64,000 bases of DNA from Heliopora coerulea. Lineage: Eukaryota > Cnidaria > Anthozoa > Scleralcyonacea > Helioporidae. The DNA lies in the NCBI GenBank assembly GCA_030142905.1, contig JASJOG010000153.1:511501-575500 (forward strand). Direction: 5' to 3'. A model generated the notes under the pieces. The model was not told where the DNA came from and searched no databases. It saw nothing but the letters and a program-made list of their open reading frames with translations. Positions within the stretch are counted from its first letter, which is position 1. Each line of letters starts with the position of its first letter. Positions 45,922-56,999 of this stretch are shown here, in pieces. The position numbers and the translations under genes are program-made.

Positions 45922-47495
45922 ACTCTTTAACAGGACATGCTTATTTGCTTTTTAATAAGTTTAAAACTCTTTGGTTAGATGTTTTTGCTCATTCAGTTTC
46001 TAATTGATTTTGTTTATGTTAAAGTATGTTTAAAAATAGCATAAACTAGCAATTTATCTGCTGACAACTTCAAAAAGTATGATAAAAAACAAGCTTTAAA
46101 GAAAAGCATCTTGACAAAGTAACTAAAGATTCAAGTAAAACAAGACCTCGACTATCATTAATTACATTATGCAGTTCATCTTAATTTTAACCTTTTCAAC
46201 CCTGTATACAACATTTGTTGTCTTTTATTATTTTACTCTGGCTAACACCAGATAATTTTACTTGTCAATGGGAAAGCTCCAGAAATTCCAGAGTGAAATG
46301 GTTTACTTGAATCTTGAGTTGATTTGTCAAAATGTTTTCCATCAGATTTTTTTTTTATTATAGCTTTTCATAGTAAAAAATTTTAGAGATGGTCAAGTCT
46401 GTTTTGTGCATGCTCTGAGGGCCTTTGGATGTAAATATTCTACATTTCTGAGTTGAAGTAACATTTTATATTAAATTTAAACTCTTATTTTAATACTTAT
46501 TGCATGCATGACAAAATTACTGATTTCTGATTGGTCACAAGGAATACAGTTATTTCATTAATTGTACTGCAGTTTGATTAATGATTTTGAAGGAGTTGTC
46601 AGATGTAATTTTGTCTTGGATACAATAAACAAATAATTACATGATAGTATAATTAAGGACTTGAGTAAAACTGCCTTGTTTTTCTTTTTTATATAAATTC
46701 AACCATGATTAAATTGTACTCACCATTGTGGAAATAAAGAATGTGTCAAAAATTTTCAAGTTAAATGCACTTGTCAAATCCATAGATGGGTAACACAACT
46801 AAATTTGCTGCAGTCTATTATTTGGCTGGTTTAACAGGGTATCTCTGCAAATTAAGACTTAACCACGATGTTTTTGAGCTCCAAATGTTAATCCTCAAGT
46901 AAAATATATTCAAGTCTGGTATTTCAATATAAGCAGTCTACACATATTCAACAGCCATATCTAAAGCTCAATTTCCATCCACTACTTTTATCTTGGCAAT
47001 TTATTTCTTCCAATTGCATTCTATTGTTTTATAAGTTCTTGACCAGATCAATTCTACACAAAAGCTCAGAACACCAAAGAATAAGATGGAAAAAAATTGA
47101 GTTAATATTCTTGTGCAATCATACAAACATTGAAGAATTATAAAATATGCTTAAAATATCACACACTGTATTGTCCATTTTCTATGGATAAACTAATTAC
47201 AAGCTACAACGATTGTTTCAGATTCAGTGCATAAGTAAAAAAGTATGTTTTCTGATAATTCAAGCTATGAGCCCAAAAGGCCAGGAATAATTTACTGTAA
47301 AAGTTAAGTAAACTGTATTGCGTATATATTTACAGATGGTTTAATCAACCAAAACTTGGTGTTGCTTTGAAGTTTTTTTATAGGAATGTCGTACTATTAT
47401 TTTTATGCAAAATTGAGCATTTATAAACATAATGTTAATGTTGTTAATCTTGTATTTGTGTTCCTAGTATATACCATGCCCTTGTTTCTCTTTCC
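45922..47495. other. Region between the convergent Harbinger genes
   Basis: About 1.5 kb of A+T-rich sequence holding the 3' ends of the two convergent genes. No additional coding or repeat found. Confidence 0.6.
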
Positions 47496-47499
47496 AAAG

Positions 47500-48670
47500 C
47501 TTACCTTTCGTATTTTTCCAACTCTTGCTGATGCATATTTAACAGCCTTCGGACTTCACTCCTGTCCCTTCTTTCCAAGGTTACTGGGTCAGCTGCGAGG
47601 TCAAGATGAGGGTAGCATGGCTCATTGTACTGAATGCAAATATTGTGAAGAACAACACAAGCTAAAGTAATTGCCTTCATTGTATCCTGATTACATTCAC
47701 ATTTTTTGTACAATATCCTGAACCTCCCCTTTAACTGACCATAGGCAGCTTTGGTTACCATGCTCGAGACAGGCGATAATTATAGTTTCTTTCTTCTGGT
47801 GTCAGGGAAGCACATGTGTAGGGCTTCATTATCCATGTGGTACAGGGAAATGCAGAATCTGCAACAATAAGAGGACCTACTTCTACTCCTTCAATATTCT
47901 TGGATATTAAAGAGAGGCTGTTCTTTTCAGTGACATCCATCCATAGCTGGGTAGACTGCAAAATCATTGAGTCATGTGAGTTCCCAGGAAAGCCAACACT
48001 AGCCCAAACAAATCGATATTTTGCATCAATCAATCCCAATAAAACAATAGAATAAAAATTCTTAAAGTTATGGTACTCTTTGGCAACTTCAGTACCTCCA
48101 TTAGGACATTTTATGGAGATATGGCAGCCATCAGCTGCTGACCAACAACATGGGAACTGCCATCTTTCTTCCATGTCAATTATTTTCTCTTTCATGTGTT
48201 CTTCTGTCTGAGGAAAATGCACAGAGACAGCCTTGTTCCATAGATTCCGTATTATTGCCTCACAAACCTCAATAACTATTCCTTGAATTGTAGCTATTCC
48301 AAGACCAGACATCTCAGACAGCGTGTAATAATAATTGCCACGAGTAAGCCAGTAAAGACAAATTCCCAATCTGCAGGCTTGAGACACTGGTTCCTCTGTG
48401 GCAACATTCTTCTCCAGTTCATGTTGAATTTTGCCCAAGATAGCCATGAAGACGTTTCAAGTTATTCAAAAGGTACTCTTAAATCGTTTTTCAAAGTAAG
48501 TAGACCACACAAAATCCCACCAATTAGCTGTTCTTTGAAGACGTCGACAAGAACGAGTTCGAGAGGGCATTTCAGCTTTTGAAGTCAGCATTAGCAAGAC
48601 CAAACACAACTGAACAATCACCTTTCTTCTGCTGATGATGTAGTGCAATATTTGCTGTGTTCTCAATAGT
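47500..48670 (-). pseudogene. Harbinger DDE transposase, inactivated
   Basis: Convergent with ORF1. The N-terminal piece (48666-48466) has RTANWWDFVWSTYFEKRF, typical of HARBI1-like transposases. After in-frame stops near 48465, the main frame (48447-47755) carries the DDE core: SAADGCHISIKCPNGG with the first Asp, GLIDAKYRFVWASVGFPGNS, and PLIVADSAFPCTTWIMKPY with the second Asp. It ends RNYNYRLSRAW and a stop at 47755. One base is missing, and the last part continues in another frame (47761-47501) with MVTKAAYGQLKGRFRIL. The Lys in VTK replaces the usual catalytic Glu. The enzyme would cut the element at its ends. Two independent lesions plus the Glu-to-Lys change make it dead. Confidence 0.85.
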
Positions 48671-49004
48671 CACTCCTTTCTAGTTCCAAAAATTTGTTTC
48701 ATGATCAACGCTTTTGACGGTGCCATTTTCCTACCCCTTCTGCAATCAACAAACTTGCCATCTGGTGTCAAATTTCGACTAGGGCATTTCATGCGACCCA
48801 TTTTATTTGACGTCTAAACTGAACCTTGTAACTTCCGGAAGATAATTGGTGCATTAAATGCAAGAATTTTATGCGACATCTAAACCTAGCCTCAGATCCT
48901 CTGATTGGGGTACCAGGTCTATTTTCAGCTGCAGAATAACAATCACTAAAAGTATCATTACAAAGATCATTATTAAGAAAATCAACAAAATTTGGGGTCT
49001 TTTT

Positions 49005-50019
49005 TTATGCCATAAGAAAAATAAGTGGACCTATTCTGAAGGATATCATAAAGAATAGACAACTGCTGCAAAATTTTATAATAGAGTTCCAGAAGAAAAC
49101 AGAAATAAAGGATTCCAGGTAGTGGAGTAAACCATCAGTTCGAGTAACAGTTTCATCAGTCCAATTGTGAGGATTTTCACTAATCTCTGTAAGGGCAGCT
49201 ACTAAAGAGTCGAAGTTACTGAAAATAGCAGAAATGGCACAAGATTTATAATACCATCTGCTTTCACCAGGATTAGGGATATCAATACCATGTGACTTAA
49301 CATGAACACTTCTTTCAGGACTATATCCGCCAAAGGTACAAAAGGCTAAAACATTAGCAAAAAAATTATTAACAGCTTTAATATTAAGGGCAGATTGACA
49401 CAAAACTAAATTAAGTCAACGAGCAGCACAGTGAAAGAAAAAGGCATAAGGGTAAACCTGTAGTAAAATAGCTTGTAGCCCATTAAGATGTGGCCACTCA
49501 TCACAGATGCACCATCATAAGTTTGCAGAACAAGTTTGGACTTTATAGATTCTCCATACTTATCAAGAATTCCCTTCACAATATCACCAATAGCTTGTGC
49601 ACTTCTGTTGGAACTAACATTTATAAAGTTGAGGAATCTTTCAACAACTTGGCCTCCCCTATCCAACCAAATAATAGCACTAATCCGAGCTTTCTTAAAA
49701 ATATCAGTAGTTTCATCAACTTGAATACTAAGAAACTGGCATTGCCTTATCTCAAAATCGATTTGGTCCTGAATAACAGAATCTATACGTCCTATTAAAT
49801 AATTTTGCACATCAGGGGAAACAGCAGTAGATACCCCCCATGATCAGGTTTCTCTGATTCCTGAAGCCTTCCATGCAGGCAACAATCAAATACAGAGTCT
49901 AGTTTGCCAAAACATGTCAATAGCTCTCGATTAAGACTGCCACTTGACTCATCATGCTCCCTAAATGCCAACTCTTGCTTGGCTAGAAACAAGACAGCTT
50001 CCCCAATATTTTTCAACAT
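49005..50019 (-). pseudogene. hAT transposase relic (DUF4371-like)
   Basis: Minus-strand hAT relic, read from 50019 to 49005 in three pieces. First comes FLAKQELAFREHDESSGSLN, then QNYLIGRIDSVIQ, CQFLSIQVDETTDIFKKARI (first catalytic Asp region) and LVLQTYDGASVMSGH. After a shift it continues with QSALNIKAVNNFFANVL, GESRWYYKSCAISAI and NPHNWTDETV. The order and motifs match hAT proteins related to the ZMYM and THAP0-type repressors (DUF4371). The N-terminal zinc finger and C-terminal dimerisation part are absent. Truncated at both ends; the Crypton insertion sits directly upstream (50052). Confidence 0.8.
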
Positions 50020-50051
50020 TTTCCGGTTTTGCCTAACCTCTTCGTTGTTTA

Positions 50052-50236
50052 AGAAATAGAAAATGAGTAGGGTGCTTTTATCGAGTTATAATGCACGAAA
50101 GATGTTGAAAGAACACGAAAGAAGCGTGTAAAACACGAGGCGATAGCCGAGTGTTTTACTGCTTCTTGAGTGTTCTTTCAACATCTTTAGTGCATTATAA
50201 CTCGATAAAAGCACCCTACTCATTTTCTATTTCTTT
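50052..50236. repeat. 185 bp near-perfect palindrome
   Basis: aagaaatagaaaatgagtag (start) is matched by ctactcattttctatttctt (end). Arms of about 85 bp include ggtgcttttatcgagttata. The centre lies around 50145 (cgaggcgatagccgagtg). The 3' end of the other Crypton copy (62945-63012) is half of the same palindrome, so it belongs to the element. Confidence 0.95.
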
Positions 50237-50496
50237 TATAAAATGAGCAGACAAACAAGCGCAGTAAACATTTTATTTACAAGATCAAAATGGAAATTCT
50301 CCATAACATGTCACATAAACATGTCACGCACATGCTTGGCTTTCTTGATTCTTGATTCTAGTGGCGAACAGGGGAGTCAACAACATTGGTATCTGGCAAG
50401 ATTTTTAAACAAAGTGTGGATAAAAAGAGTACAGAAATGTAGAAAAATTTAACAATGATTAATAGACATACAGTCTAACATTTACAAGTTTAATCG

Positions 50497-52048
50497 CTAG
50501 TCGCTGGTTGATTTAAAAACAATCTGGACACTTCCAATTGAGCAAGAACTGAACAGGCTACCAGCCATGGAGAGATTCTTGAACTGTGTATTTGTCGAAG
50601 TTACTGCCACTTCTGCCTCAGAAGTATGCGTGTTGATCGATAGCTGAGCATGAGGTGCAGTACTGAGAGCAGCAGAAGGTGGATGACCAGAAAAGAGAGA
50701 ACGAGACAAGACATCGCTGCAGTTGCGAAGCTGTGATGAGGATGGATGTTCGTTGTAATGGACAAGACTTTGTTCATTTCGATGACCAGAGATTGGCATG
50801 ATATGGCGATTTGGAATACCTGCATTCGACCAAAGTGTGATGGCTGTAGCTCTTACACTGTGGTTAGTGTAAATCCTCGAAAGACCAGCCGCTTCGCTGA
50901 TATCGGCCATCATTCTACCCAATTTGTTGACTCCAAGTGGCCGATTTTCGAACCAGATTGCATTTGTTGGCTTCCAACTCTTCCCGACGGGATACTGAAA
51001 AAGAGCCGGACAATTGGGGTTGACTTTTTTAAGATAGAAAGCCAAGGCTTTATAGCCATCAACCTCTTGCTCAGTGGCATACATTCTTGCGTCTTTCTCG
51101 TTGCTGGACACGTCATTTGCCCCACTGGATGGTTTTTTGACGGCTCATCATGAGTCATTTTCAAGTAACGTCGACCAGAACTGTCAACTTCAAAGGTGAA
51201 GCTGTTAACGGTGAGGGAACGTTGACCTTCGTGGCCTCTTCTGCACCAGTACAGTACAGCATGAAACCACACACAATGAAGAAGAGATAGTGGATGGTTC
51301 AGGTCGAAAACGCCGCTTGTTTTCAGCTTGGCGAGGTCTTCTTGCTCCAGCGGTGGTTTGTGCTGGACATTCTCTTTGCCAATTTGCTTCAGCTGTTTTA
51401 TTTTGGCGTCAAGCGTGTGGTTTGACCGTGTAAACCTCGGGTTTGAAGCTATTTTAATCCCTCTGCTGAAAGGTGGATTATTCAGGTATCTTTCAATACC
51501 ATGTCTGAAGCCCAGCAGCGCTGACTTGCTGTATTCTTGTTTGTCCTTGGTTCTCGCTTCGATGTAAAAACGACGGAGGTTCTCGTCTAGTTGCCCGGTT
51601 GTCATTTGCTCGAGCTTGGTCACAATGTTTTTCTGCTGGAACCGTTCTAAATTTATAAAACAGTTTTGTCAGGTACTATTCAAAACAAAACTACTGAGTA
51701 TTGTGTTTATTTTTTTATAGTACAACTAAAATACACTTATTTTTTACTTGACAAAACATTTAAGAATGTCATGTTTATATAATTTTGTTGCTTTGGCCAT
51801 TTTTACACGTAAACAGTTAGATAAATTTGCTTTGTTGCAGCAGTATACAGTGTACAGAAAGTTTTTAAAAGTTTCAAAAAATTTTACATACCTTTGAAAG
51901 TTTTAACTGCCCAGTTTGTCGCATTTTTGGTAGCCTTTGAGTGTCTATTTTCTAACAAAAGGTTCAGCTCAGAGTTGGAAACAGCAGTGAACCTTCCTCC
52001 TCCGTAGTCGACCCGTTGTCTCTTATTAGCAGGCTCTGTTGTGGACAT
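50497..52048 (-). pseudogene. Crypton tyrosine recombinase, two exons, one frameshift
   Basis: Exon 1 is 52048-51892 (MSTTEPANKRQRVDYGGGRF...), ending with donor GTATGT. The intron is 51647-51891, and exon 2 is 51646-50497. The plus-strand copy has the same exon length (157 bases) and splice sites. Catalytic residues are visible: CRRGHEGQRSL (Arg), YTNHSVRATAITLW (HxxR), and ISGHRNEQSLVHYN (His and the Tyr nucleophile). The core-binding region shows LLGFRHGIERYLNN and NPRFTRSNHTLDAKIKQL. A one-base deletion near 51128 (ggtggg in the other copy, gtggg here) shifts the frame between SKNHPVGQ and EKDARMY; otherwise the frame is open. The protein relates to the DUF3504/KCTD1-like Crypton recombinases. 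It would join circular element DNA with target DNA. Confidence 0.85.
51647..51891 (-). other. Intron of the Crypton recombinase
   Basis: Minus-strand donor AAAG|GTATGT at 51892/51891 and acceptor ATTTAG|AACGG at 51647/51646. The same intron position is seen in the second copy (61817-62046), with AAAG|GTATGT and ATTTAG|AATGG. Confidence 0.8.
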
Positions 52049-52929
52049 TGTGCATTTAGTAAATGGTATTTTTGTTATCAAATTTTGTATTCAGAATTTT
52101 ATTCACAATGTTTGGGAACACGTACAGGCGACATGGGAAAATCAGCAAACCAAAACAGTGCATTGTTGAGTTATAATGCACGACCATTAACCAATCAAAT
52201 TGCATGTTGTAGTCTCCTTATTTTATAAACCTCTCTACTGCATCTCGCCTTGCCCTCAAAAACAAAAGATCGACACTCCTGGGAATCAAAGACTTTCCAT
52301 GATTTATAAGCCTCCATGTGAGGTTTAGCTTTCCTGTGCTTTTTGCAGTTGCTCAAGTAACAATGCATGTTTGTGTAGCCAGTTAATACCCAAGAAGACT
52401 TACCTGGTCAAAATAGAAGACACGTCCAGCAAAACAAACTGTTCTTTCTCTCACTCCCGCACGACTTTTGAAACCCGACTGTCCTGCCCGTTGTAGTTTG
52501 TGGCATACGAGCTATTGCCTTTGCTTAGCAACACTTCATGTAGAAAACGGTCTTTCTAAGAGCTCTTGAACAAAATCTCGGCTGCCAGAGCTTCCACACG
52601 ATTTGCTTGATGGAGTTGGGTGACTTGGTTCAATTTCCATATTTATAAGACGATAAAATATAAAGCCTTCTATCTGAACTATGAATACTAAACAGTTCTG
52701 AGTTACTCAATCCTCAAAGTCCTACAATTGCTAATGAGCAGGACTTTTGCAATAAATTCGGTGGGGATGTGGTGCTATTCAGCCAATAAAATGCATTCAA
52801 ATCGTCCCAGAACTCCTGCATTGCAATTATTGCGACATAGGTGTGGTGCTATTTAGCCAATCAAAAGCATTCAAATTATTATGCAATTCCTGCTCCAAGC
52901 TTAAGGCAGGAAATTGTAAGACCCATGAT

Positions 52930-53960
52930 TCATACTTATTCCAGCACTCAGGTAGCTGAATGTAGCCTCATTGTGGGCTTTAAACAGGCTGAAAAACTCG
53001 ATTTCCATAAATTTGATGAGACATTTGGGACAAAATAAAATTTCAATTGCAGTTTTTAAAATTTTCAGGTTGGAAAAATTTTAAGTCATGCTGAGCATGA
53101 GAAGCATGACCGCTAGCTACGCCGTTGGGTAGGCATTTAACCTGAAGATCTTCTTTAAAATTTTTGAGTTCCTTATGAAAATATTTGTAATTGGAGCAAT
53201 GATAAAATTAAACCTCTTTTGAAAGAGAAGGATAAAACTGTCAAAATTAGAAAATAATGCAGTAAAAGATGGTTTGCGGTAAACAGAAATTGAGAAAGGC
53301 CCACTGTGGTGCATGATATGAATGTCTAGAAAGGGAAGAGAGGAATTAGATTCAGTTTCAAAAGTAAAGTTGATGTTAGGATGCTGTTGAATGAGGTGAT
53401 AGAGAAATAAAGGAATGTGTTTAGGCTAGCAGAAAAGCAAAAACCATCAATGAAAGGACAGCTTAAAAGTTGAAGAGCAGTTCTCAATCCACATTTTCTT
53501 ATGAAAACACAAAGTCAGCAAGGATGGGGCCAAGTGGAGATTCCATAGCCACACCAACATTTAGGAGTTTGATGAGTTGGTCACATGAAGAACCGTGATA
53601 ATGCATCCAGTTACAAAATAAATTATTAGTGGTGATATGTTAAAACTGGCCATAATTAAATGTCCAGTCAAGCTTCATGTTAAGTAGCTCCTTAACAAAA
53701 AAAAAAAAAGGAATCAGTAAGAGCACACATACCAGAAGAGATGGGACTAAGGAGAGGAAAAATAAATTTGGCAATCTTAGAAGAGTGTTTATGAAGGAAA
53801 GGACTGGTCTTCGGGAGACATTGCTTTTGTGTGTTTTGGGTAGTCCAGAAAGAATTGCTATTTAAGAGCCAGACAGGTAAAGTTTTTCATAAGTTGTTTG
53901 AGAGATGGCATTGGATTTCTTGACAGAACACAGGAAATCATTGACTTTGTTGGATTATTA
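52930..53960 (-). pseudogene. PLE reverse transcriptase relic
   Basis: Minus-strand PLE read from 53960 down: SQTTYEKLYLSGS, then LSGLPKTHKSNVSRRPVLSF (about 53835-53790), LNVGVAMESPLGPILADFVF (about 53560-53510, RT catalytic region), HHSGPFSISVYRKPSFTALF (about 53290), and NSKILKKIFRLNAYPT (53170-53120). Frames shift several times. The YxDD box itself is not recovered. It lies head to head with a PLE tail running the other way. Confidence 0.75.
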
Positions 53961-53982
53961 ATTTGATAGGATATTTGCCAAG

Positions 53983-54640
53983 GTGTTTGAACTTGGAAGA
54001 GTCAGCAAAAATATCCTCCATCTTCTTATTGTAATAATCTCTGTGATAATCACTCTTCCTTTTCTGGGCACTCATATCACACACCACAAACCATCTTTTA
54101 CTAGACTATTTACTAATTTTATGATTGCTCCATCATTTTCGCTCCACTTAAAAAACTTTCAATAAGGTCTTCCAATTAAAGGGCTACCCCATTCACCTTT
54201 TTGATAGTTGTATCACCATCTTTTTTTTTTAAGATAAAGTTTTGTCTGCCAAACCTTTGGTACATACTGCTTACCTGTTACTGGTAACCACTCACTCCAA
54301 ACTTGCACAAAGATTTCCAGCATATTCTCCTCAGTCTTCCCTCACCTCAACATCTGTTTTCTATTCTGCCCTACCAAGTGTCTCACTTTTTTTACATTTG
54401 AGGACAGGGTTCCTAAGAGTTTGAGAAAGCCTTATGTGAGAGAAAGCCCTATAATTTCCAAAGTTAAACCCTCTTTGAATGGTAATCTCAGCTCCATTCC
54501 CTTGTCTTTGTTCCAATTTTCTCTTCTTTATTTCTGCTACTACATAGCTTGTAATATGATACCTTCACTGTTTTGTAATATTATTTCCCACTCTCATGAT
54601 GATGCAAGATGCGACAAAACAGTTACCGGTAAATAAATCT
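53983..54640 (+). pseudogene. PLE RT C-terminus and endonuclease tail
   Basis: Plus-strand pieces. ITHHKPSFTRLFTNF (about 54085-54125) repeats the RT end seen in the minus copy. Then SAKPLVHTAYLL (54244), and the conserved C-terminal end RESPIISKVKPSLNGNL at about 54440-54490. The 3' part has tcatgatgatgcaagatgcg and acaaaac (54594-54620), a degenerate hammerhead-like site, followed by aataaatc. The GIY-YIG core is largely lost. Confidence 0.65.
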
Positions 54641-54649
54641 TTTATTCTG

Positions 54650-55225
54650 TGGCTTTGTTTTGTGTTATGTGCTGGACGTAGTAAATCGTCATACATGCTT
54701 TGCTGTAGAAGCTTCTAGTTTGTTTCAAATGCAGATGCCATGCATTTGAAAATGTCAGCACCCATTGTGAATATTACACAGGTTTGAGAGTTAGTATGTT
54801 TAAGACTTTAATACACAACACATGGATGAATGATAAAACCTTTGAATGGTCAAGCTACATTGACCAATTAAATGCCTTGAAAATTTATGGATTAGCCAAT
54901 CCGATACCTGATTTCCAAGGCAGATTGGTCAAATTGACCAAGTAATGAATTGTACCAATCACAGAGTGAAAATGCAGATTTTCGGCCAATAAGACTGCTA
55001 ACATAATGGGTAAACTGGTCAAAAAAAAGAACAAAGGAGACTGCTATTTCCTGCAAAGTCCCAACCTGTATAACCAGGCAAACCTCATGCCTAGGAACTT
55101 ATCTCCACTCCCATCAACAGTGAAGTCCTTCTGATTGTAGTAAATAATGAGCAATTTCGTGCAATCCTACTTTCTTTAATTTTTCTGCTGTAAATTTTTC
55201 ACCTCAGTGATGTGACTGGTTTGAT
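54650..55225. other. Interval without recognised gene
   Basis: Mixed sequence, no supported frame or repeat. Confidence 0.35.
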
Positions 55226-55230
55226 TTATG

Positions 55231-56330
55231 CTAAATCCACCACTGGGTTACATCTTTCATTTTAAAATTTTCAATCATGTCAGGAGTCCATTTCACATCT
55301 GCTAGACCTTTTGACACAACATCATATAGACAGGGTGACAAGAAATTAGGTGGTGGGCCAGCTTGGGTTATGGAAGATGTGATGAACTCACCAGCATATC
55401 TGAAATGGTTACATGTAAGATCCACAGCACCTTGAACAGGCATGCCACTGTCATAAAAAGATGCATTTGTATTTGCTTGAAAACATGCTGCCTCAAACAA
55501 AGTAAATATGTAACTAGCTCAATATTAACATGTAACCACACCTACACAAAATATATTTGCCTTCTCTGGTTTGCAGCCATTGGGACCAGCCTCTCCCAGT
55601 CTTTGGGTAGTGGAAGTAGAGACGCTCACCATGTTCAATCTGCATCTCTGCTTTATTCTCCGGTGAAGTCTTCAAGCAATATGACTTGCTTTTTCTCACC
55701 ATGATTCTGTCTCCTCTCTTTGTGCAGAGATCTTCAAAATATTTCTGACACTTTTTGGCTACAGCCTACTCGATCACCAATCTCCTGTTGTAAGCTTCCT
55801 TTCATTTTCAAGGCTGATACTTGGCCATAGTCCCATGATTATGCATGTTGCTTGAAATTCTTGTTTTACCAACAATTAAAAATAATCTACTGCAGAATCA
55901 AGAATACATCGAGACTTTCCCGTTATAAATTACTTACAAAGGCTGGAGCTCTATCAAAACTTCTGGGAGATGCATTAAAAGATGAGTTAGTTGAATAAAA
56001 TAAACATATCATGTTAAATGAGACCCGATAACACAAAGATGTAGCTGTGCTTGTGTTGACTGTCCAAAGTTGTAATCCAGTATCTACACCTACACTGTAC
56101 AATATTGGACTGTGACAGTTAACTGGTAGATCACAGTGTAGGATGTGGTTTAATAAGGGCTTACTATTATAATGACTTATAATGCATGTGAAAAGCTTTC
56201 TTTTTGGACCACCTCCAACTAATGCTGGTTCTCTGGATCCATCCACTTTCATATAGGTGTATTCCCACCATATGTGGACTCTGCTTGTTTGTATTTTTAC
56301 TCTGACACTGATTGTCTCTTATTCAGTTCA
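55231..56330 (-). pseudogene. HECT-domain-like gene fragment, two exons
   Basis: Minus strand. The upstream exon (about 56330-55939) reads RVHIWWEYTYMKVDGSREPA and LVGGGPKRKLF, resembling the beginning of a HECT N-lobe (usual form: VxFxGExAxDxGGPxREFF). It ends in a strong donor (GTAAGT at 55938). The downstream part (55500-55231) reads DSGMPVQGAVDLTCNHFRY then AGEFITSSITQAGPPPNFLS and CLYDVVSKGLADV, like the middle of the HECT N-lobe (GGPxPxFLSPxLY). The C-lobe with the catalytic Cys is not visible. HECT domains transfer ubiquitin, but whether this is a functional host exon set or a transposon-related copy is unclear. Confidence 0.45.
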
Positions 56331-56750
56331 GATAGGTGAAATTCGAGTGAATCCATAATAAGATTATTCTGTTTCTAATTTCTTCCCCATTTTGCATGAG
56401 CATATTGGCTAATGGAAAAAAGCAACTACTTTATGGATGCCTTGGGTTTACAGTACCACTGCTTGTACTGGCATGCATTTGCTTGCTTTTTCTGTGGTAA
56501 TAATTCAATAATTCAATTCTTTGAAATTTCTGTCACTGCTTGTTGGCTCATCTTAATTTTCCTGGATGTACATGACCTTTCATGGCAGAATGCTTCACCA
56601 ATTCCCCATTGAAGCTCTGGGCATCAGTTAACTGTACTGAAACAATTCTATTGCTTCAGCTTGAAGATCAATTAACTGATGAAATTACCTAATTAATGTG
56701 AACAAAAGAAAAACATAAACGGTTTTCAGTAGCAGTCAACTTTGGTAATA

Positions 56751-56995
56751 AATTAACTTTAAAACTAAGTATAAGGATGTTGGGGTATTGTTTGATCAAG
56801 CAGTGAATCTGAAAGAACATGCTGATACCATGTAGAAGAAATTACTAGAGAGGTAGAGGCTACTAAAAAAGATTTGACATTCATTGATTATGGATGTAGC
56901 AGAATCAATCTACAAGTGTATGATTGTACTTTTATTGACATATTTCAGTATTATTGCCTTTAACTTAAACTCCACACAAATTTTGTGTCCAAGAG
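56751..56995 (+). pseudogene. LINE reverse transcriptase C-terminal scrap
   Basis: Plus strand reads YKDVGVLFDQAVNLKEHADT, then KKIXHSLIMDVAESIYKCMI, then LLTYFSIIA. This matches the region after the RT palm in CR1/Rex/jockey elements (usual form: YxYLGVxLDxxLxFxxH). Short, with stops. It may belong to the same family as 3178-3940 and 5605-6137. Confidence 0.65.
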
Positions 56996-56999
56996 CTAC

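Larger units (their letters stand above)
44306..48891 (+). mobile_element. PIF/Harbinger DNA transposon, complete
   Basis: A 4.6 kb element. Terminal inverted repeats begin GGCTGGGTTTAGACGTC at 44306, and the right end reads GACATCTAAACCTAGCC (reverse complement GGCTAGGTTTAGATGTC), ending at 48891. It is flanked by TCA on both sides (44303-44305 and 48892-48894), a 3-bp target duplication as expected for PIF/Harbinger. It carries two convergent genes, a DNA-binding partner protein (plus) and a DDE transposase (minus), with about 1.5 kb between them. Subterminal copies of aattcgacggaaat lie inside the left end. Confidence 0.9.
50052..52228 (-). mobile_element. Crypton-type element, full length, with terminal palindrome
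   Basis: A 2.2 kb minus-strand element carrying one spliced tyrosine-recombinase gene. Its 5' end (minus strand, near 52228) starts ttataaaataaggagactac, the same as the copy at 61492. Its 3' end is a large palindrome (50052-50236). Shared motif gtgcattataactc occurs near both ends. No TSD was found. Cryptons integrate by recombination through a circle, so none is expected. The DNA-level kinship with 61492-63012 supports both limits. Confidence 0.8.
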
